Under the pieces are notes generated by a model. That model was not told where the DNA came from. It saw nothing but the letters and a program-made list of their open reading frames with translations, and searched no databases. Positions 1 through 8,773 of a stretch of DNA of 64,000 bases are shown here, one piece after another. Position 1 is the stretch's first letter. Each line of letters opens with the position of its first letter. Position numbers and translations under genes: made by a program. This stretch comes from Oscillospiraceae bacterium (GTDB lineage Bacteria > Bacillota > Clostridia > Oscillospirales > CAG-272): positions 86,324-150,323 of the forward strand of contig SVSE01000003.1 in the NCBI GenBank assembly GCA_015064445.1. Direction: 5' to 3'.

Positions 1-91
1 AAATAAAACCAATATTATAGTCTTTTTTTCGACGATTGAAGATCCCTTCCTGCCTTACTTTCCAATCATCAAACAATATATTGTTTTCCAT
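1..91 (-). CDS. Partial unidentified CDS (N-terminal 30 residues)
   Basis: An ATG at 91 is preceded on the minus strand by a perfect AGGAGGT ribosome binding site, with the same AGGAGGTGCC context seen at rpmH. The frame is open to the window edge and begins MENNILFDDWKVRQEGIF. The start is charged and hydrophilic, with no signal peptide. I do not recognise the family; the strong RBS is the main reason to call it a real gene that continues beyond the window. Confidence 0.6.
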   Translation of the reverse strand, partial: MENNILFDDWKVRQEGIFNRRKKDYNIGFI

Positions 92-204
92 TTTTTGGCA
101 CCTCCTAATCCTGCTATATTGTTTTTTAACTCGGTTTTGTCGCGCTAGTTTCGCCTTTATATTACAAAGGCATCGGGCAAAGCCCATACCCCTATGGTTG
201 CACG

Positions 205-350
205 CATCCAAAGGCTCCCTCCGGGAGGGAGCTCCCGATGAAGTCGGGTGAGGGAGAGCGCGTAATAATAAAGTTTAATCTAAACTCAAAGTAACGCAGG
301 CTCCTTCCGTCACGCTCCGCGTGCCACCTTCCTCCCGGAGGAAGGCTTTT
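205..350. repeat. Pair of inverted palindromic intergenic repeats
   Basis: One GGCTCCCTCCGGGAGGGAGC palindrome unit followed by a GTGAGGGAGAG tail (about 211-262) faces a second unit in the opposite orientation (about 299-348, CCTTCCTCCCGGAGGAAGG with a CACGCTCCGCGTG hairpin). They resemble the GGGAAGG...TGAGG repeats at 27.7 and 45.9 kb. The rest of 92-451 holds no supported gene. Confidence 0.6.
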
Positions 351-372
351 CGATAGCCTCATTATAACACAA

Positions 373-404
373 AATCGGCAGAAAGAAAAGTCCTTCTGCC
401 GAAA
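373..404 (-). terminator. Terminator of the GH39-like gene
   Basis: Inverted repeat TCGGCAGAA...TTCTGCCGA lies 48 bases behind the stop codon of the minus-strand glycosidase and is followed by a T-rich stretch. Confidence 0.6.
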
Positions 405-451
405 TTTGTAAACATCCTTATGAGAACCTGCCTAATCAAGCCTTTTTCTTT

Positions 452-1768
452 TTATTTTTGAATGTAAAGAATGCTATTGCGCTTTAGGCGAAGATTGATT
501 GTGTTATCCTCTACCTCGTAAGCCAAGCACTCCTGCATTGTAAAGTCCTCGTTTGTAAGATAAACCCTTACACCGTCAAGTGACGCACCATCAACACAGA
601 TTGACACCCTTTTGATTCCGTCATCGTCGTTTTCGCTATAATATGTTACCATAGCACCGAGCTTGTCGCCATCCCTTGCACCTATAACATAAACGCACTC
701 ATCGTCACTTTCAGCCTCAACCTGATTTTCAAGTTCATAGAGCCTTGACCACATAAGGAACGGATAGTAGCCCTTAAGTGGCTCATAGGTATACATATCA
801 AAGAGTCCGTTAAAGGCGGTTGGTCTTGCATCGTAGTACATAAGCATATCAACAGGTGCATTTTGGCAAGCGCTCATACAAGCCGAGGTAAATGCCGAGC
901 CCTTCATACCGATAATTTGCTTAATTGAATATACGAACTCGTCAGTCCAGGAGCGAACATAGTTCCACTCGTTAAGAATGCTTTCAGTTTTGAAATAGCC
1001 GTACTCGTCAAGGAGCGCTCTTATTCTGTCCGCCTTGATTGCAACATCGCTTGGCTGTGTCCAATACCAGTGCCACGAAAAAAAGTCGAGGGGAGTGTCC
1101 GTGCCCTTAAGTCTTTCGAAGAAGCGCTTCATCCAAGCCTCGTCGCCTGCCGATGCAGGACCGCCGATTTTAAGGTGTGGGAAGCGTGCCTTTAGGTGCT
1201 TTGCGCTGATTTCAAACATCTCGGCAAATTGAGCCTCTGTCCCGCTCCAGCATCTCTTATTCGTGCTATCATCGGGGTCGAGGTCTGGCTCGTTCCAAAT
1301 CTCCCAGTATTCCATATCGAATTTGAAGCCGTCAGCCCAGCCCTCGGTATAGTGCGCAATAATATGCTCGCAAATTTGTGCCCACTTGTGAAAATCCTTC
1401 GGCATTATCGTTCCGTATTTCTTAACTCCGTGCTCAATTTTTGAGCCAAGACGGTAAAAGGGCTTCGCGCCGTATTCGATAATCTGCTTCATATAAAGGT
1501 CGGTGCAAGCGAAATCGTAGCTTGCCTCATCGTTTACATCGGCATCGAAATTAGGGAAAATCGCGTGAACATCAACCGTGTGCTCTCCACCGTAGCCTGC
1601 GAAAAACGCCGCATCGTGTGTTCTTGCATAAGGAATTCCTGCGCTCTTATAATAGTGCTGATTTCCTCTTGTTTGATCCTTACCCGCAACAACAGGACCG
1701 TTGTTTACTGCGTGCATTGCCTTGATTTTGCCATTTTTCTTTGAAAAATCTATTTTTACTGTGCTCAT
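452..1768 (-). CDS. GH39-like glycoside hydrolase (beta-xylosidase type)
   Basis: 438 residues, intracellular (no signal peptide). WEIWNEPDL near residue 160 matches the GH39/clan GH-A acid-base glutamate motif, and ILNEWNY near 267 is the likely nucleophile region; GGPASAG near 203 and the SWHWYW stretch near 231 fit the same barrel. Family members cleave xylosides or related sugars. The start at 1768 has AAGGAGA six bases upstream; an upstream in-frame extension lacks an RBS and overlaps the promoter. Divergent from the alpha/beta hydrolase. Exact substrate cannot be told from sequence. Confidence 0.8.
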   Translation of the reverse strand: MSTVKIDFSKKNGKIKAMHAVNNGPVVAGKDQTRGNQHYYKSAGIPYARTHDAAFFAGYGGEHTVDVHAIFPNFDADVNDEASYDFACTDLYMKQIIEYGAKPFYRLGSKIEHGVKKYGTIMPKDFHKWAQICEHIIAHYTEGWADGFKFDMEYWEIWNEPDLDPDDSTNKRCWSGTEAQFAEMFEISAKHLKARFPHLKIGGPASAGDEAWMKRFFERLKGTDTPLDFFSWHWYWTQPSDVAIKADRIRALLDEYGYFKTESILNEWNYVRSWTDEFVYSIKQIIGMKGSAFTSACMSACQNAPVDMLMYYDARPTAFNGLFDMYTYEPLKGYYPFLMWSRLYELENQVEAESDDECVYVIGARDGDKLGAMVTYYSENDDDGIKRVSICVDGASLDGVRVYLTNEDFTMQECLAYEVEDNTINLRLKRNSILYIQK

Positions 1769-1796
1769 AAAATTCTCCTTGTTGTTTGTTAATTTC

Positions 1797-1825
1797 ATTT
1801 TAATACATACACCAAAAAATGTCAA
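1797..1825 (-). promoter_or_regulatory. Promoter of the GH39-like gene
   Basis: TTGACA (1820-1825), 17 bp spacer, TAAAAT (1797-1802) on the minus strand. Confidence 0.75.
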
Positions 1826-1833
1826 CTCGTTTA

Positions 1834-1862
1834 TTGACTTTTTTTCTATTATATTGTAAACT
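1834..1862 (+). promoter_or_regulatory. Promoter of the alpha/beta hydrolase gene
   Basis: TTGACT (1834-1839), 17 bp spacer, TAAACT (1857-1862). It lies 9 bp from the divergent promoter, so the two genes may be controlled together. Confidence 0.6.
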
Positions 1863-1893
1863 AAATATACACATCATAAGAAAGGGCGAGAAA

Positions 1894-2967
1894 ATGGAAA
1901 ACGACATTAAAATAACGCGTCCCAAAAGGAAGGCGATTTTTATTAGTGTAATTTGCACCATAGTTGGAATTCCTCTTGTTTTAATTCCGATTATTACTAT
2001 TATTGTATATGAATCGATTTTCGGTGCAAGATATGAAACTGCGCCCTATCTTGAATTCAAGGTCGAGGATTTCGAGGGGCTATGTGTTAATAGAAGCGAT
2101 TTTTACGAGGAAAATGGCGATTTAATTGCAGGCTACAAGTATTCTCGCGAGGGCGAGGCTAAGGGTGTTGTTATCGTCGCACACGGTCTTGGTGGTGGTG
2201 GACACAACTCCTATATGCCATTTATTGATTGTTTTACGAAGAACGGATACCTTGTTTTCACCTACGATGTGCGTGGAAACGACAATAGCGAGGGCGATGG
2301 CGTTGAGGGCTTGCCTCAGGGAATTATCGACCTTGACCTCGCAATCGAGCACGCAAAAAAGGAATACGAGGGCTTGCCTATTATGCTTTTTGGGCATAGC
2401 TGGGGTGCTTATTCAGTTGGAAATGTGCTATCTCTTCATCCAGAGGTTAAGGGCGCTGTGATGATTGCAGGCTTTAATGAAAGCGAGGATATGCTCCTTT
2501 GCCACGCAAAAAGATATGTTGGACCTCTCTCTGACGCACTTTTCCCTTATGTTGAGCTTTATGAAAGAATGAAATTCGGCACTAAGCTTTCCTCTCTTAG
2601 CGCACTTGACGGAATGAAAAGCACCGATGCGCAAATTATGATTGTTCATAGTGCCGATGACGAAACTGTGCCAATCGAATATGGCTATGATAAATTTTAC
2701 GCAGAGTTCAAGGACAATGCACGCTTTAATTTTGTTCTTTATGAGGACAAGGGGCACTCGCTTCTTTTCTATTCCGATGAGGCAAATGAATATCGCGAGG
2801 CGCTAAACGCAGAGTATTTAAAATATCTTGACGAAAACGACCTAAAGCCACGCGAGGCGACAAAATCCGCCTTTATGAGGGCAAATCTCGACAAGAAAAA
2901 ATGCTTCGCCCTCGACGATGCGCTTATGTCGCAAATACTCGAAATGTATAATGACGCTTGCAAATAA
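1894..2967 (+). CDS. Membrane-anchored alpha/beta hydrolase
   Basis: 357 residues. A hydrophobic segment at about 14-40 predicts an N-terminal membrane anchor. The hydrolase fold follows: HGLGGGG oxyanion region near 97, FGHSWG nucleophile elbow with Ser near 169, SADDETVP acid near 255 and DKGHS histidine near 288, a complete serine-hydrolase triad of the lysophospholipase/monoacylglycerol-lipase type. The start at 1894 was chosen because AAAGGG precedes it and the upstream frame reads through the promoter. Substrate unknown; a lipid or acylated sugar is plausible given the divergent glycosidase. Confidence 0.8.
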   Translation: MENDIKITRPKRKAIFISVICTIVGIPLVLIPIITIIVYESIFGARYETAPYLEFKVEDFEGLCVNRSDFYEENGDLIAGYKYSREGEAKGVVIVAHGLGGGGHNSYMPFIDCFTKNGYLVFTYDVRGNDNSEGDGVEGLPQGIIDLDLAIEHAKKEYEGLPIMLFGHSWGAYSVGNVLSLHPEVKGAVMIAGFNESEDMLLCHAKRYVGPLSDALFPYVELYERMKFGTKLSSLSALDGMKSTDAQIMIVHSADDETVPIEYGYDKFYAEFKDNARFNFVLYEDKGHSLLFYSDEANEYREALNAEYLKYLDENDLKPREATKSAFMRANLDKKKCFALDDALMSQILEMYNDACK

Positions 2968-2996
2968 AAAGGAACGGAAATCCGTTCCTTTTCTTA
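2968..2996. terminator. Bidirectional terminator between convergent genes
   Basis: AAAGGAACGGA / TCCGTTCCTTT hairpin with A-run and T-run, shared by the hydrolase (+) and the acyltransferase-like gene (-). Confidence 0.85.
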
Positions 2997-3587
2997 TTTT
3001 TCCTCGATATGTGTCGGTTTTTCGGTCTTTTGGATTTGCTTTTTATAGAGTCGATTGAGCGTGTAGGTGGTGTACCTAAGTATGAACACGGGGAGCATAC
3101 TGAGAACAAAGTTCACGCAGTAGATAGGAATCCAAATTGACGGAGCGCTACACCACGGAATAAAGCAGATTGCGAAGCCGAAAAGTGCGTTTTCAAGGTG
3201 GATTACCTCGCCAAAGTTCGCTTCCATAATAAATCGACCAAGATATTCTGGGCTTTGCGATGCCTTAAACTCGTTTTTGTGGAAGCCTGTAAAGCCACCA
3301 AGCTCTGGCACCTTGTCCTTCCAAGCTTTGATTTTGATTTTGTTGTAAAAATCCCTCTCGCCCTTTTTAACCTCGAACACTCTTTTTCCGTGCATAAACC
3401 ACGATTTTGGAAGCGCACGACGAATAAGAAATGCGAAAAGTCCATCAAGCGCGATTATCGCCACAACACCCGTTACTGTATTTATGGAATTCCACAAAAG
3501 GTTGTGCCATTCAAACGGAACAGCAAAGGTGTTGCCAAGAATTATGGCTACCGTGCCAGCTAAAATTGTAAGTATGTAAAAAAGCAT
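2994..3587 (-). CDS. CrtO-like acyltransferase family membrane protein
   Basis: 197 residues with hydrophobic segments at roughly 1-22, 38-57 and 130-170. The central IKAWKDKVPELGGF followed by FHK, the LGRFIMEANFGEVIH segment and the closing LRYTTYTLNRLYKK match the layout of the glycosyl-4,4'-diaponeurosporenoate acyltransferase (CrtO) family of small membrane proteins. No carotenoid genes are nearby, so an acyl transfer to another lipid or sugar is more likely. It starts two bases after the GDPD gene with AAGGAAA upstream, forming a two-gene operon with a lipid enzyme. Confidence 0.6.
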   Translation of the reverse strand: MLFYILTILAGTVAIILGNTFAVPFEWHNLLWNSINTVTGVVAIIALDGLFAFLIRRALPKSWFMHGKRVFEVKKGERDFYNKIKIKAWKDKVPELGGFTGFHKNEFKASQSPEYLGRFIMEANFGEVIHLENALFGFAICFIPWCSAPSIWIPIYCVNFVLSMLPVFILRYTTYTLNRLYKKQIQKTEKPTHIEEK

Positions 3588-3589
3588 TT

Positions 3590-4423
3590 TTATTTCCTTT
3601 TTTCGATGTAATTTTGAAGAAGCACGAGCCAGTCGGTCTGAATAAAGTCAACGCCCTTATCAATAAGCCAGCCCCAGCCCTTGTCGGGATTATCATAGAG
3701 CGAAATGTCGTCGGTATGATGCGCGCTAATAACATCCTTTTCGTTATAGATTATCGCGTTTGCCCAAACAAGAAGCCCCTTGTCGTGCATTTTTGCGATA
3801 TATTCGTCGCTAATGCAATCGTTGTCCTCGCTATCAAAGAGGATTTCCGTGCCGATTTGGTTTATTCCGTTCTCTTGTAGATAGTCGGTTACATCGTCCT
3901 TGTGCTTTACAAGAGGCATAAACATAAAATCGGGGGCGAATTCCTTAACCCTTTCAAGAGTTTCCTTGTCCGTGCCAGTCTTGACAATTACCTGCTTTTC
4001 AACGCCACATTCGCGAATTTCTCTTGTAATTCCCTCAACATCGGTCCAAAACTTGTCAACATTTATGTATGCCTTGTCCTTTAAAAGCATAAGCACATCA
4101 CGAAGTCGAGGCACACGGTAGCTTGTTGGCACGCTATCGCTATTGAGCAAGAAAAGCTCATCAACCTCTTGGCTTGTAAGGTCACAAATATACTTGCTCT
4201 TTAAGAAAACAGGCTCCATCCAAGGATGGAATGCGTAAAAAACTCCGTCCTTTGACTTCGATACATCTATCTCAACGACATCAGCGCCAAGGTCAAGCGC
4301 AATTTTATATGATGCGAGCGTGTTGCAAGGAACATTTGCGCCACACACTCCCCTGTGTGCTGCCAAAAATGGCGAGCCCTTTGCTTTTCTGTTTTCAAAA
4401 ATACTTTTGCTAAAATCTATCAT
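3590..4423 (-). CDS. Glycerophosphodiester phosphodiesterase
   Basis: 277 residues, GDPD TIM barrel: AAHRG near 21 (metal/catalytic His-Arg), GADVVEIDVSKSKDGVFYAFHP near 48-70 (Glu-Asp metal ligands and second His), VNVDK-type strand and C-terminal GVDFIQTDW. Family members hydrolyse glycerophosphodiesters to glycerol-3-phosphate and alcohol. No signal peptide, so probably cytosolic. Start at 4423 has GGGAG eight bases upstream; the longer frame would run into the promoter. Co-transcribed with the CrtO-like membrane protein. Confidence 0.88.
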   Translation of the reverse strand: MIDFSKSIFENRKAKGSPFLAAHRGVCGANVPCNTLASYKIALDLGADVVEIDVSKSKDGVFYAFHPWMEPVFLKSKYICDLTSQEVDELFLLNSDSVPTSYRVPRLRDVLMLLKDKAYINVDKFWTDVEGITREIRECGVEKQVIVKTGTDKETLERVKEFAPDFMFMPLVKHKDDVTDYLQENGINQIGTEILFDSEDNDCISDEYIAKMHDKGLLVWANAIIYNEKDVISAHHTDDISLYDNPDKGWGWLIDKGVDFIQTDWLVLLQNYIEKRK

Positions 4424-4458
4424 TGTTTTTCTCCCAAATAAGCATATTCTATGCTTTA

Positions 4459-4487
4459 ATTTTACCACAACGAGGGCTTTAAGTCAA
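4459..4487 (-). promoter_or_regulatory. Promoter of the GDPD operon
   Basis: TTGACT (4482-4487), 17 bp spacer, TAAAAT (4459-4464), minus strand. Confidence 0.7.
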
Positions 4488-4516
4488 GGCGCACAAAAGA
4501 AATACGAGCAAAAGTA

Positions 4517-4545
4517 TTGACAAATATTTAAAGATATTATATCAT
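4517..4545 (+). promoter_or_regulatory. Promoter of the secreted LRR protein
   Basis: TTGACA (4517-4522), 17 bp spacer, TATCAT (4540-4545). Confidence 0.65.
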
Positions 4546-4580
4546 TAAGATGGAAATATATCACTATAAAAGGAGTTTTT

Positions 4581-6332
4581 ATGAAAAGAAAGATTTTTCT
4601 CACTATTCTAATGATAGCTCTTTGTATGTGTCTTTTTGCTATTTGTGCATCTGCTGCTGTAAAAATCGGCGATGAAACGAACGGTTATGTTTACTATGAC
4701 CTTTCAAAGAACAACACATTCGAGGGTTATACAGGAACTGCTACCGTTTCCACAGCAAACAGAACAAGCGAGGATACCGACAAGTCAACTCACATAGTTA
4801 TCCCTGAGGTTGTTGAGTACGACTCTAACGGCGACGGAACACCTGACGAAAGATACGTGGTAACTGCTGTTGCACAGTACGCTTTTGGACACAAGGATTT
4901 TATTCCTGACAATGTTCCCTTGGTTTCTATAACCATTCCAAGAACCATATCAAGCATCGGAACACACGCGTTCAGACAATGCCCAAGTCTCGAAACCGTT
5001 ATTTGTAACGCACAAGCCTACAATCCTGTAACCGGAACGACAGGCAATGTTACTCTTTACGATGCAGAATTCTACAAATGTCCAAATCTTAAATCCGTAG
5101 ATATGTCGAATTCTACCATTGTCAAATTTACTAAATACACCTTTACTAATTGCACTAGCCTTGAAACGGTTATTCTTCCTGAAGGTCTTACAGTAATCGG
5201 CGAACACACCTTTGAGGATTGTTCAAGCTTAACTAACATCAACTTCCCAAGATCTATCCACACAGTTGGCAATTCTGCGTTTTGGGATGCAACCAACGTA
5301 TCTGGCGACTTGGTTTTTGACACCTTTATTTCCTTGAGCCCGCACGCATTTCGCGAAACCAACATAACTAGCTTTGTAGTTCTTAACGGAGTCCTCAAGG
5401 GAGAGAACGGTGCTGCCGACAAGGTTTTCACCTCTCTTAACACTGACGCTGCATTCTACAATTGCTCACAACTTGAATACATGGTTTTGCCCGATACAGT
5501 TACAACATCAGGCGCCAATACGTTTACAAACTGTAACAAGCTCAAATATATCGTTTGCTCCGATAATTACACAAATATTGTAAGTAGCATACCCGCTAAC
5601 GCAAGCTTGATTGTTAGAGGCACCAACTACGAGGCTATGTCCGCTTGGGGCTGGGAAGCAGTTCCGTTCAGTCAATACGACCCTACCTCGAGTGCAAAGA
5701 ACAAGATCTACTACGGCGCGATTGCAACTGACGATCCAACCGTTTTGGCAGACTTTACAGGCTTTGACAACTCGTTTGGCACTTGGGATGCGACAACTAA
5801 CGAGAAGACATCATACGATGCTGTTGTTGAGGTGCTTGGCTATTCGACAAAGAACAACAGCACAGGCATTGCAACAGGCTTTAAGGTTAATCAAGCATCG
5901 GTTGATGCTTACAAGTCTATCTTCGGTGGCGACATTAAGCTCGGTATCGTTATATTCAATCCAAGCTTTATAGGCGACACATTCTTTGACGCAGAGGGCA
6001 AAATCAATGCCGAAAAGGGCGCAATTCAGGTTGAGCTCGTTGAAAATTACTCAACACTTAGCGCATCCGTTGCAGGCTTTGACCTTTCGAACGAGGCACA
6101 TCAAAAGCTCGAGCTTGTGTTCGCAGGCTATGCATACACAAAGGCTGACAAGAGCGACATTGACTTGTTCCAAAAGGAATATGTAGGCACACAGGAAAAT
6201 CCTGTATCATCTCCTATGCAAAGCAAGGTTGTAAAGGGCGACGATGTCCTCTACACCGTAAAGCTTCAAACCGTTACAACACCTGTAAACATAACCACAG
6301 GTAAGGACGGTCTTAACGCATTCGGCGCATAA
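4581..6332 (+). CDS. Secreted BspA-type leucine-rich-repeat protein
   Basis: 583 residues. Signal peptide at 1-26 (KRK, long hydrophobic core, ASAA cleavage region). From about 60 to 330 it carries treponemal/BspA-type LRR units, recognisable by repeated AF..C..L..V.LP and IGEHTFEDCSSLTNI patterns. The remaining 250 residues are not LRR and are not recognised. No LPXTG, SLH domain or C-terminal membrane segment is visible, so it is probably released or held non-covalently. Such proteins typically bind host or bacterial surfaces. Monocistronic, with its own promoter and terminator. Confidence 0.82.
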   Translation: MKRKIFLTILMIALCMCLFAICASAAVKIGDETNGYVYYDLSKNNTFEGYTGTATVSTANRTSEDTDKSTHIVIPEVVEYDSNGDGTPDERYVVTAVAQYAFGHKDFIPDNVPLVSITIPRTISSIGTHAFRQCPSLETVICNAQAYNPVTGTTGNVTLYDAEFYKCPNLKSVDMSNSTIVKFTKYTFTNCTSLETVILPEGLTVIGEHTFEDCSSLTNINFPRSIHTVGNSAFWDATNVSGDLVFDTFISLSPHAFRETNITSFVVLNGVLKGENGAADKVFTSLNTDAAFYNCSQLEYMVLPDTVTTSGANTFTNCNKLKYIVCSDNYTNIVSSIPANASLIVRGTNYEAMSAWGWEAVPFSQYDPTSSAKNKIYYGAIATDDPTVLADFTGFDNSFGTWDATTNEKTSYDAVVEVLGYSTKNNSTGIATGFKVNQASVDAYKSIFGGDIKLGIVIFNPSFIGDTFFDAEGKINAEKGAIQVELVENYSTLSASVAGFDLSNEAHQKLELVFAGYAYTKADKSDIDLFQKEYVGTQENPVSSPMQSKVVKGDDVLYTVKLQTVTTPVNITTGKDGLNAFGA

Positions 6333-6340
6333 GAAAAACA

Positions 6341-6371
6341 AAAAGCAAGCACAATGTGCTTGCTTTTTTTC
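6341..6371 (+). terminator. Terminator of the secreted LRR gene
   Basis: AAGCAAGCACA/TGTGCTTGCTT hairpin followed by seven T. Confidence 0.9.
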
Positions 6372-6398
6372 TTTGTTCTGCGTTTATTTAACAGCTCA

Positions 6399-7592
6399 TT
6401 ACTCTGTGGTGTAGTTATCAAAATAACCCTGAATATAAACGATAGGTGTTCCCTTGTCGCCTGAGCCAGAGGTAAGGTCGCAAAGTGAGCCGATAAGGTC
6501 GGTTAGGCGTCTTGGAGTTGTTCCCTCTGATGCCATATTTCCAACAAGGTTACCGTCCTTCTTTGTGATTTCCTTTTTGATAGCTTCCTTAAGAGCCTCG
6601 CCCGAAAGGTCAGCAAAATCGTTATCTGCGAGGTACTTGAGCTTAAGCTCATTAGGTGTGCCCTCAAGACCTGCTGTGTATGCAGGAGATACGATAGGGT
6701 CAGCGAGCTCCCAAATCTTTCCAACCGGATCCTTGAAAGCGCCATCTCCGTAAACCATAACCTCAACAAGCTTACCTGTCTTTTCGTAAAGTCTTGCCTG
6801 AATGTCCTCAACGAGCTTTTGGCAATCGCGTGGGAAGAGCTTTACCTGATTTTCGGTTGCCTTGTTAGAGCCAAGAAGACCGTAGTTCTCGTTATAACCA
6901 CTACCGTTCACGCTTGCGTTCAAGATTTCGTCAAGTCCGAACACCTTTTCAGCGCCTGCATTCTTAAGAATGCGCTTTGTACGGAAGCGAGAGTGAATGT
7001 CACAGCAAAGAACATTCTTTGTGTAAGAGAGGATTGCGCGTGGGTTGTTAGCAAAGATTATCTCTGCCTCTGCGCCACTTTCCTTGATAAGCTTTTCATA
7101 ATATTCAACGTAGTCGATACCTGTAAAGCGATGCTTTTCATAACCAAAAAGCTCACGATAGGTTTTAATGTCAAGCACATCCTTGTAAGGATCAACACCC
7201 TTGTCATCAAGCATATCAAGGCTGACAAGATGGTTTCCAACCTCGTCAGATGGATAAGAAAGCATAAGAACTACCTTCTTAGCGCCCTTTGCAATACCAC
7301 GAAGACAAATAGCGAAGCGATTACGGCTAAGAATAGGGAAAATAACTCCTATTGTCTCGCCACCAAGCTTTGCCTTAACATCCTCAGCAATATCGTCAAC
7401 AGTTGCGTAGTTTCCCTGCGCTCTTGCCACGATAGCCTCTGTCATTGCAACAACATCACGGTCGCGAACCTTAAATCCGTCATCTGCAGATGCCTCAAGA
7501 ACTGAATTTGTTACGATATCAATAAGATTGTCGCCCTGACGAATAATAGGAGCACGAAGTCCTCTTGATACTGTACCAACCATACGACTCAT
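6399..7592 (-). CDS. CofE-like gamma-glutamyl ligase family protein
   Basis: 397 residues matching the coenzyme F420-0:L-glutamate ligase (CofE/FbiB) family: GLRAPIIRQGDNLIDIV near 11, RDRDVVAMTEAIVARAQGNY near 43 and VIFPILSRNRFAICLRGIA near 79. The enzyme class forms amide bonds between a carboxylate and glutamate using GTP and divalent metal. No other F420 biosynthesis gene is in the window; this homologue in Clostridia is annotated by similarity only and its real product is unknown. Good RBS (AAGGAAAG) before the ATG and its own promoter. Confidence 0.78.
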   Translation of the reverse strand: MSRMVGTVSRGLRAPIIRQGDNLIDIVTNSVLEASADDGFKVRDRDVVAMTEAIVARAQGNYATVDDIAEDVKAKLGGETIGVIFPILSRNRFAICLRGIAKGAKKVVLMLSYPSDEVGNHLVSLDMLDDKGVDPYKDVLDIKTYRELFGYEKHRFTGIDYVEYYEKLIKESGAEAEIIFANNPRAILSYTKNVLCCDIHSRFRTKRILKNAGAEKVFGLDEILNASVNGSGYNENYGLLGSNKATENQVKLFPRDCQKLVEDIQARLYEKTGKLVEVMVYGDGAFKDPVGKIWELADPIVSPAYTAGLEGTPNELKLKYLADNDFADLSGEALKEAIKKEITKKDGNLVGNMASEGTTPRRLTDLIGSLCDLTSGSGDKGTPIVYIQGYFDNYTTE

Positions 7593-7659
7593 AAATCTTT
7601 CCTTCTTTCTTTCGCCCGTTTTTTACGCATAATTAAACGAGCCCTTTATTAACATAAGT

Positions 7660-7688
7660 AGTATAGCAAAAAAATTGTCAAATGTAAA
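7660..7688 (-). promoter_or_regulatory. Promoter of the CofE-like gene
   Basis: TTTACA (7683-7688), 17 bp spacer, TATACT (7660-7665), minus strand. Confidence 0.65.
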
Positions 7689-7787
7689 GAAAAATTTTTG
7701 ATTTTTTTTAATTTTTTTATATATTTACAAATATTAAGCGAATATTTGCGTGTTTTTACTTAATTTTTTACAAATTTTTCCACGATA

Positions 7788-7816
7788 TTGATTTTTCAAA
7801 ACGGTTGTGATAAAAT
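7788..7816 (+). promoter_or_regulatory. Promoter of the phosphoesterase gene
   Basis: TTGATT (7788-7793), 17 bp spacer, TAAAAT (7811-7816). Confidence 0.65.
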
Positions 7817-7819
7817 TTT

Positions 7820-7835
7820 GTTAGATTAATCTAAC
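7820..7835. promoter_or_regulatory. Candidate operator: perfect 16-bp palindrome at the start site
   Basis: GTTAGATTAATCTAAC is a perfect inverted repeat beginning 3 bp behind the -10 hexamer, so it should cover the transcription start. That is the usual place for a repressor site. No regulator gene is adjacent. Confidence 0.5.
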
Positions 7836-7849
7836 AGAGCGAGGATTTT

Positions 7850-8572
7850 ATGAGACTTGGAATTTTTACCGACTCACATATTTGTGGTGCTGACGACCTC
7901 GGTCTTGGCAGGCGTCCAAGGCTTGCAAGGGAAAGATTGATTTCTCTTGTAGAAATTTTTAGAGACGAGGGCGTCGATGCGGTAATTTGCTTAGGCGACT
8001 TGACTGACCGTGCCACAAACGAGCAAAAAAGCGACACCTTGGCGCATTTGCGCGACACTGTGTCGATAATTTCATCACTTGGAGTGCCCATTTACCTTGT
8101 AGGTGGCAATCACGATTTTCTTGTTTTATCTCGTGAAGAAATAGCGCGCGAGGGTGTTTTGCTCGCTCCATTTTGTATAGGCGACGCCTCTGCCACTATT
8201 GTTGGAATTGATGCCAACTATCGAGAAAATCTTCGCCACTTTGACGAGGCTGGCGAGAAATGGGACGATGCAAGCATTCCCCCAAAACAGCTTGAAATGC
8301 TTGATAGCACGCTTAGCGCATCAAAAGCGCCCTGTATTGTGCTAATTCACGAAAACCTCGATCCCTGTGTCGATTTTCGCCATCAGGTGAGGAATGCCGA
8401 GAGCGCAAGAGATATAATAAAAAAGCACGCAAGCAAGGTATCTCTTGTCCTGCAAGGGCACTTCCATTATGGCGCAAGCGCTATCTATGACGGAGTTCCC
8501 TATGAAACGCTCAAAGCCCTCTGCGTCTTCGACTCTGACAACTACAAAATCCTCGATACAAACAATTTATAA
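7850..8572 (+). CDS. Calcineurin-like metallophosphoesterase
   Basis: 240 residues with all metal-binding motifs of the superfamily: FTDSH near 6 (DxH), LGDLTD near 47 (GDxxD), GGNHDF near 79 (GNHD) and QGHFHYG near 203 (GHxH). A two-metal centre hydrolysing a phosphodiester or phosphomonoester is expected. No signal peptide. Preceded by a weak GAGG RBS and a palindromic candidate operator; monocistronic with a terminator. Natural substrate not predictable. Confidence 0.85.
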   Translation: MRLGIFTDSHICGADDLGLGRRPRLARERLISLVEIFRDEGVDAVICLGDLTDRATNEQKSDTLAHLRDTVSIISSLGVPIYLVGGNHDFLVLSREEIAREGVLLAPFCIGDASATIVGIDANYRENLRHFDEAGEKWDDASIPPKQLEMLDSTLSASKAPCIVLIHENLDPCVDFRHQVRNAESARDIIKKHASKVSLVLQGHFHYGASAIYDGVPYETLKALCVFDSDNYKILDTNNL

Positions 8573-8574
8573 AT

Positions 8575-8602
8575 AAAAAAGCGCCAAACGGCGCTTTTCT
8601 TT
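8575..8602 (+). terminator. Terminator of the phosphoesterase gene
   Basis: AAAAGCGCC/GGCGCTTTT hairpin followed by a T-rich run. Confidence 0.85.
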
Positions 8603-8675
8603 TTGCTCTATTATAAAAATTGCACAAAAGCGCCCTTTTATTTTAGTGTATTTTAACAAAATTGTACAAAAAGGC

Positions 8676-8704
8676 TTGATATCTTTCTTCTTTAGTGATA
8701 CAAT
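8676..8704 (+). promoter_or_regulatory. Promoter of the EF-G paralogue
   Basis: TTGATA (8676-8681), 17 bp spacer, TACAAT (8699-8704). Confidence 0.7.
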
Positions 8705-8773
8705 TATTATATGGAATATAAAACCATAGGCAATACGAAATTGCCGAAAACTTAACGAAAAGAGGAAACTACC

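Noticed and set aside
36..251. 71-codon plus-strand frame at the window start
   Set aside because: TTG start without RBS, runs through a palindromic repeat and is antisense to the partial gene with a perfect RBS.
6819..7505. 228-codon plus-strand frame opposite the CofE-like gene
   Set aside because: Antisense shadow; the minus-strand product matches a known family with RBS and promoter.
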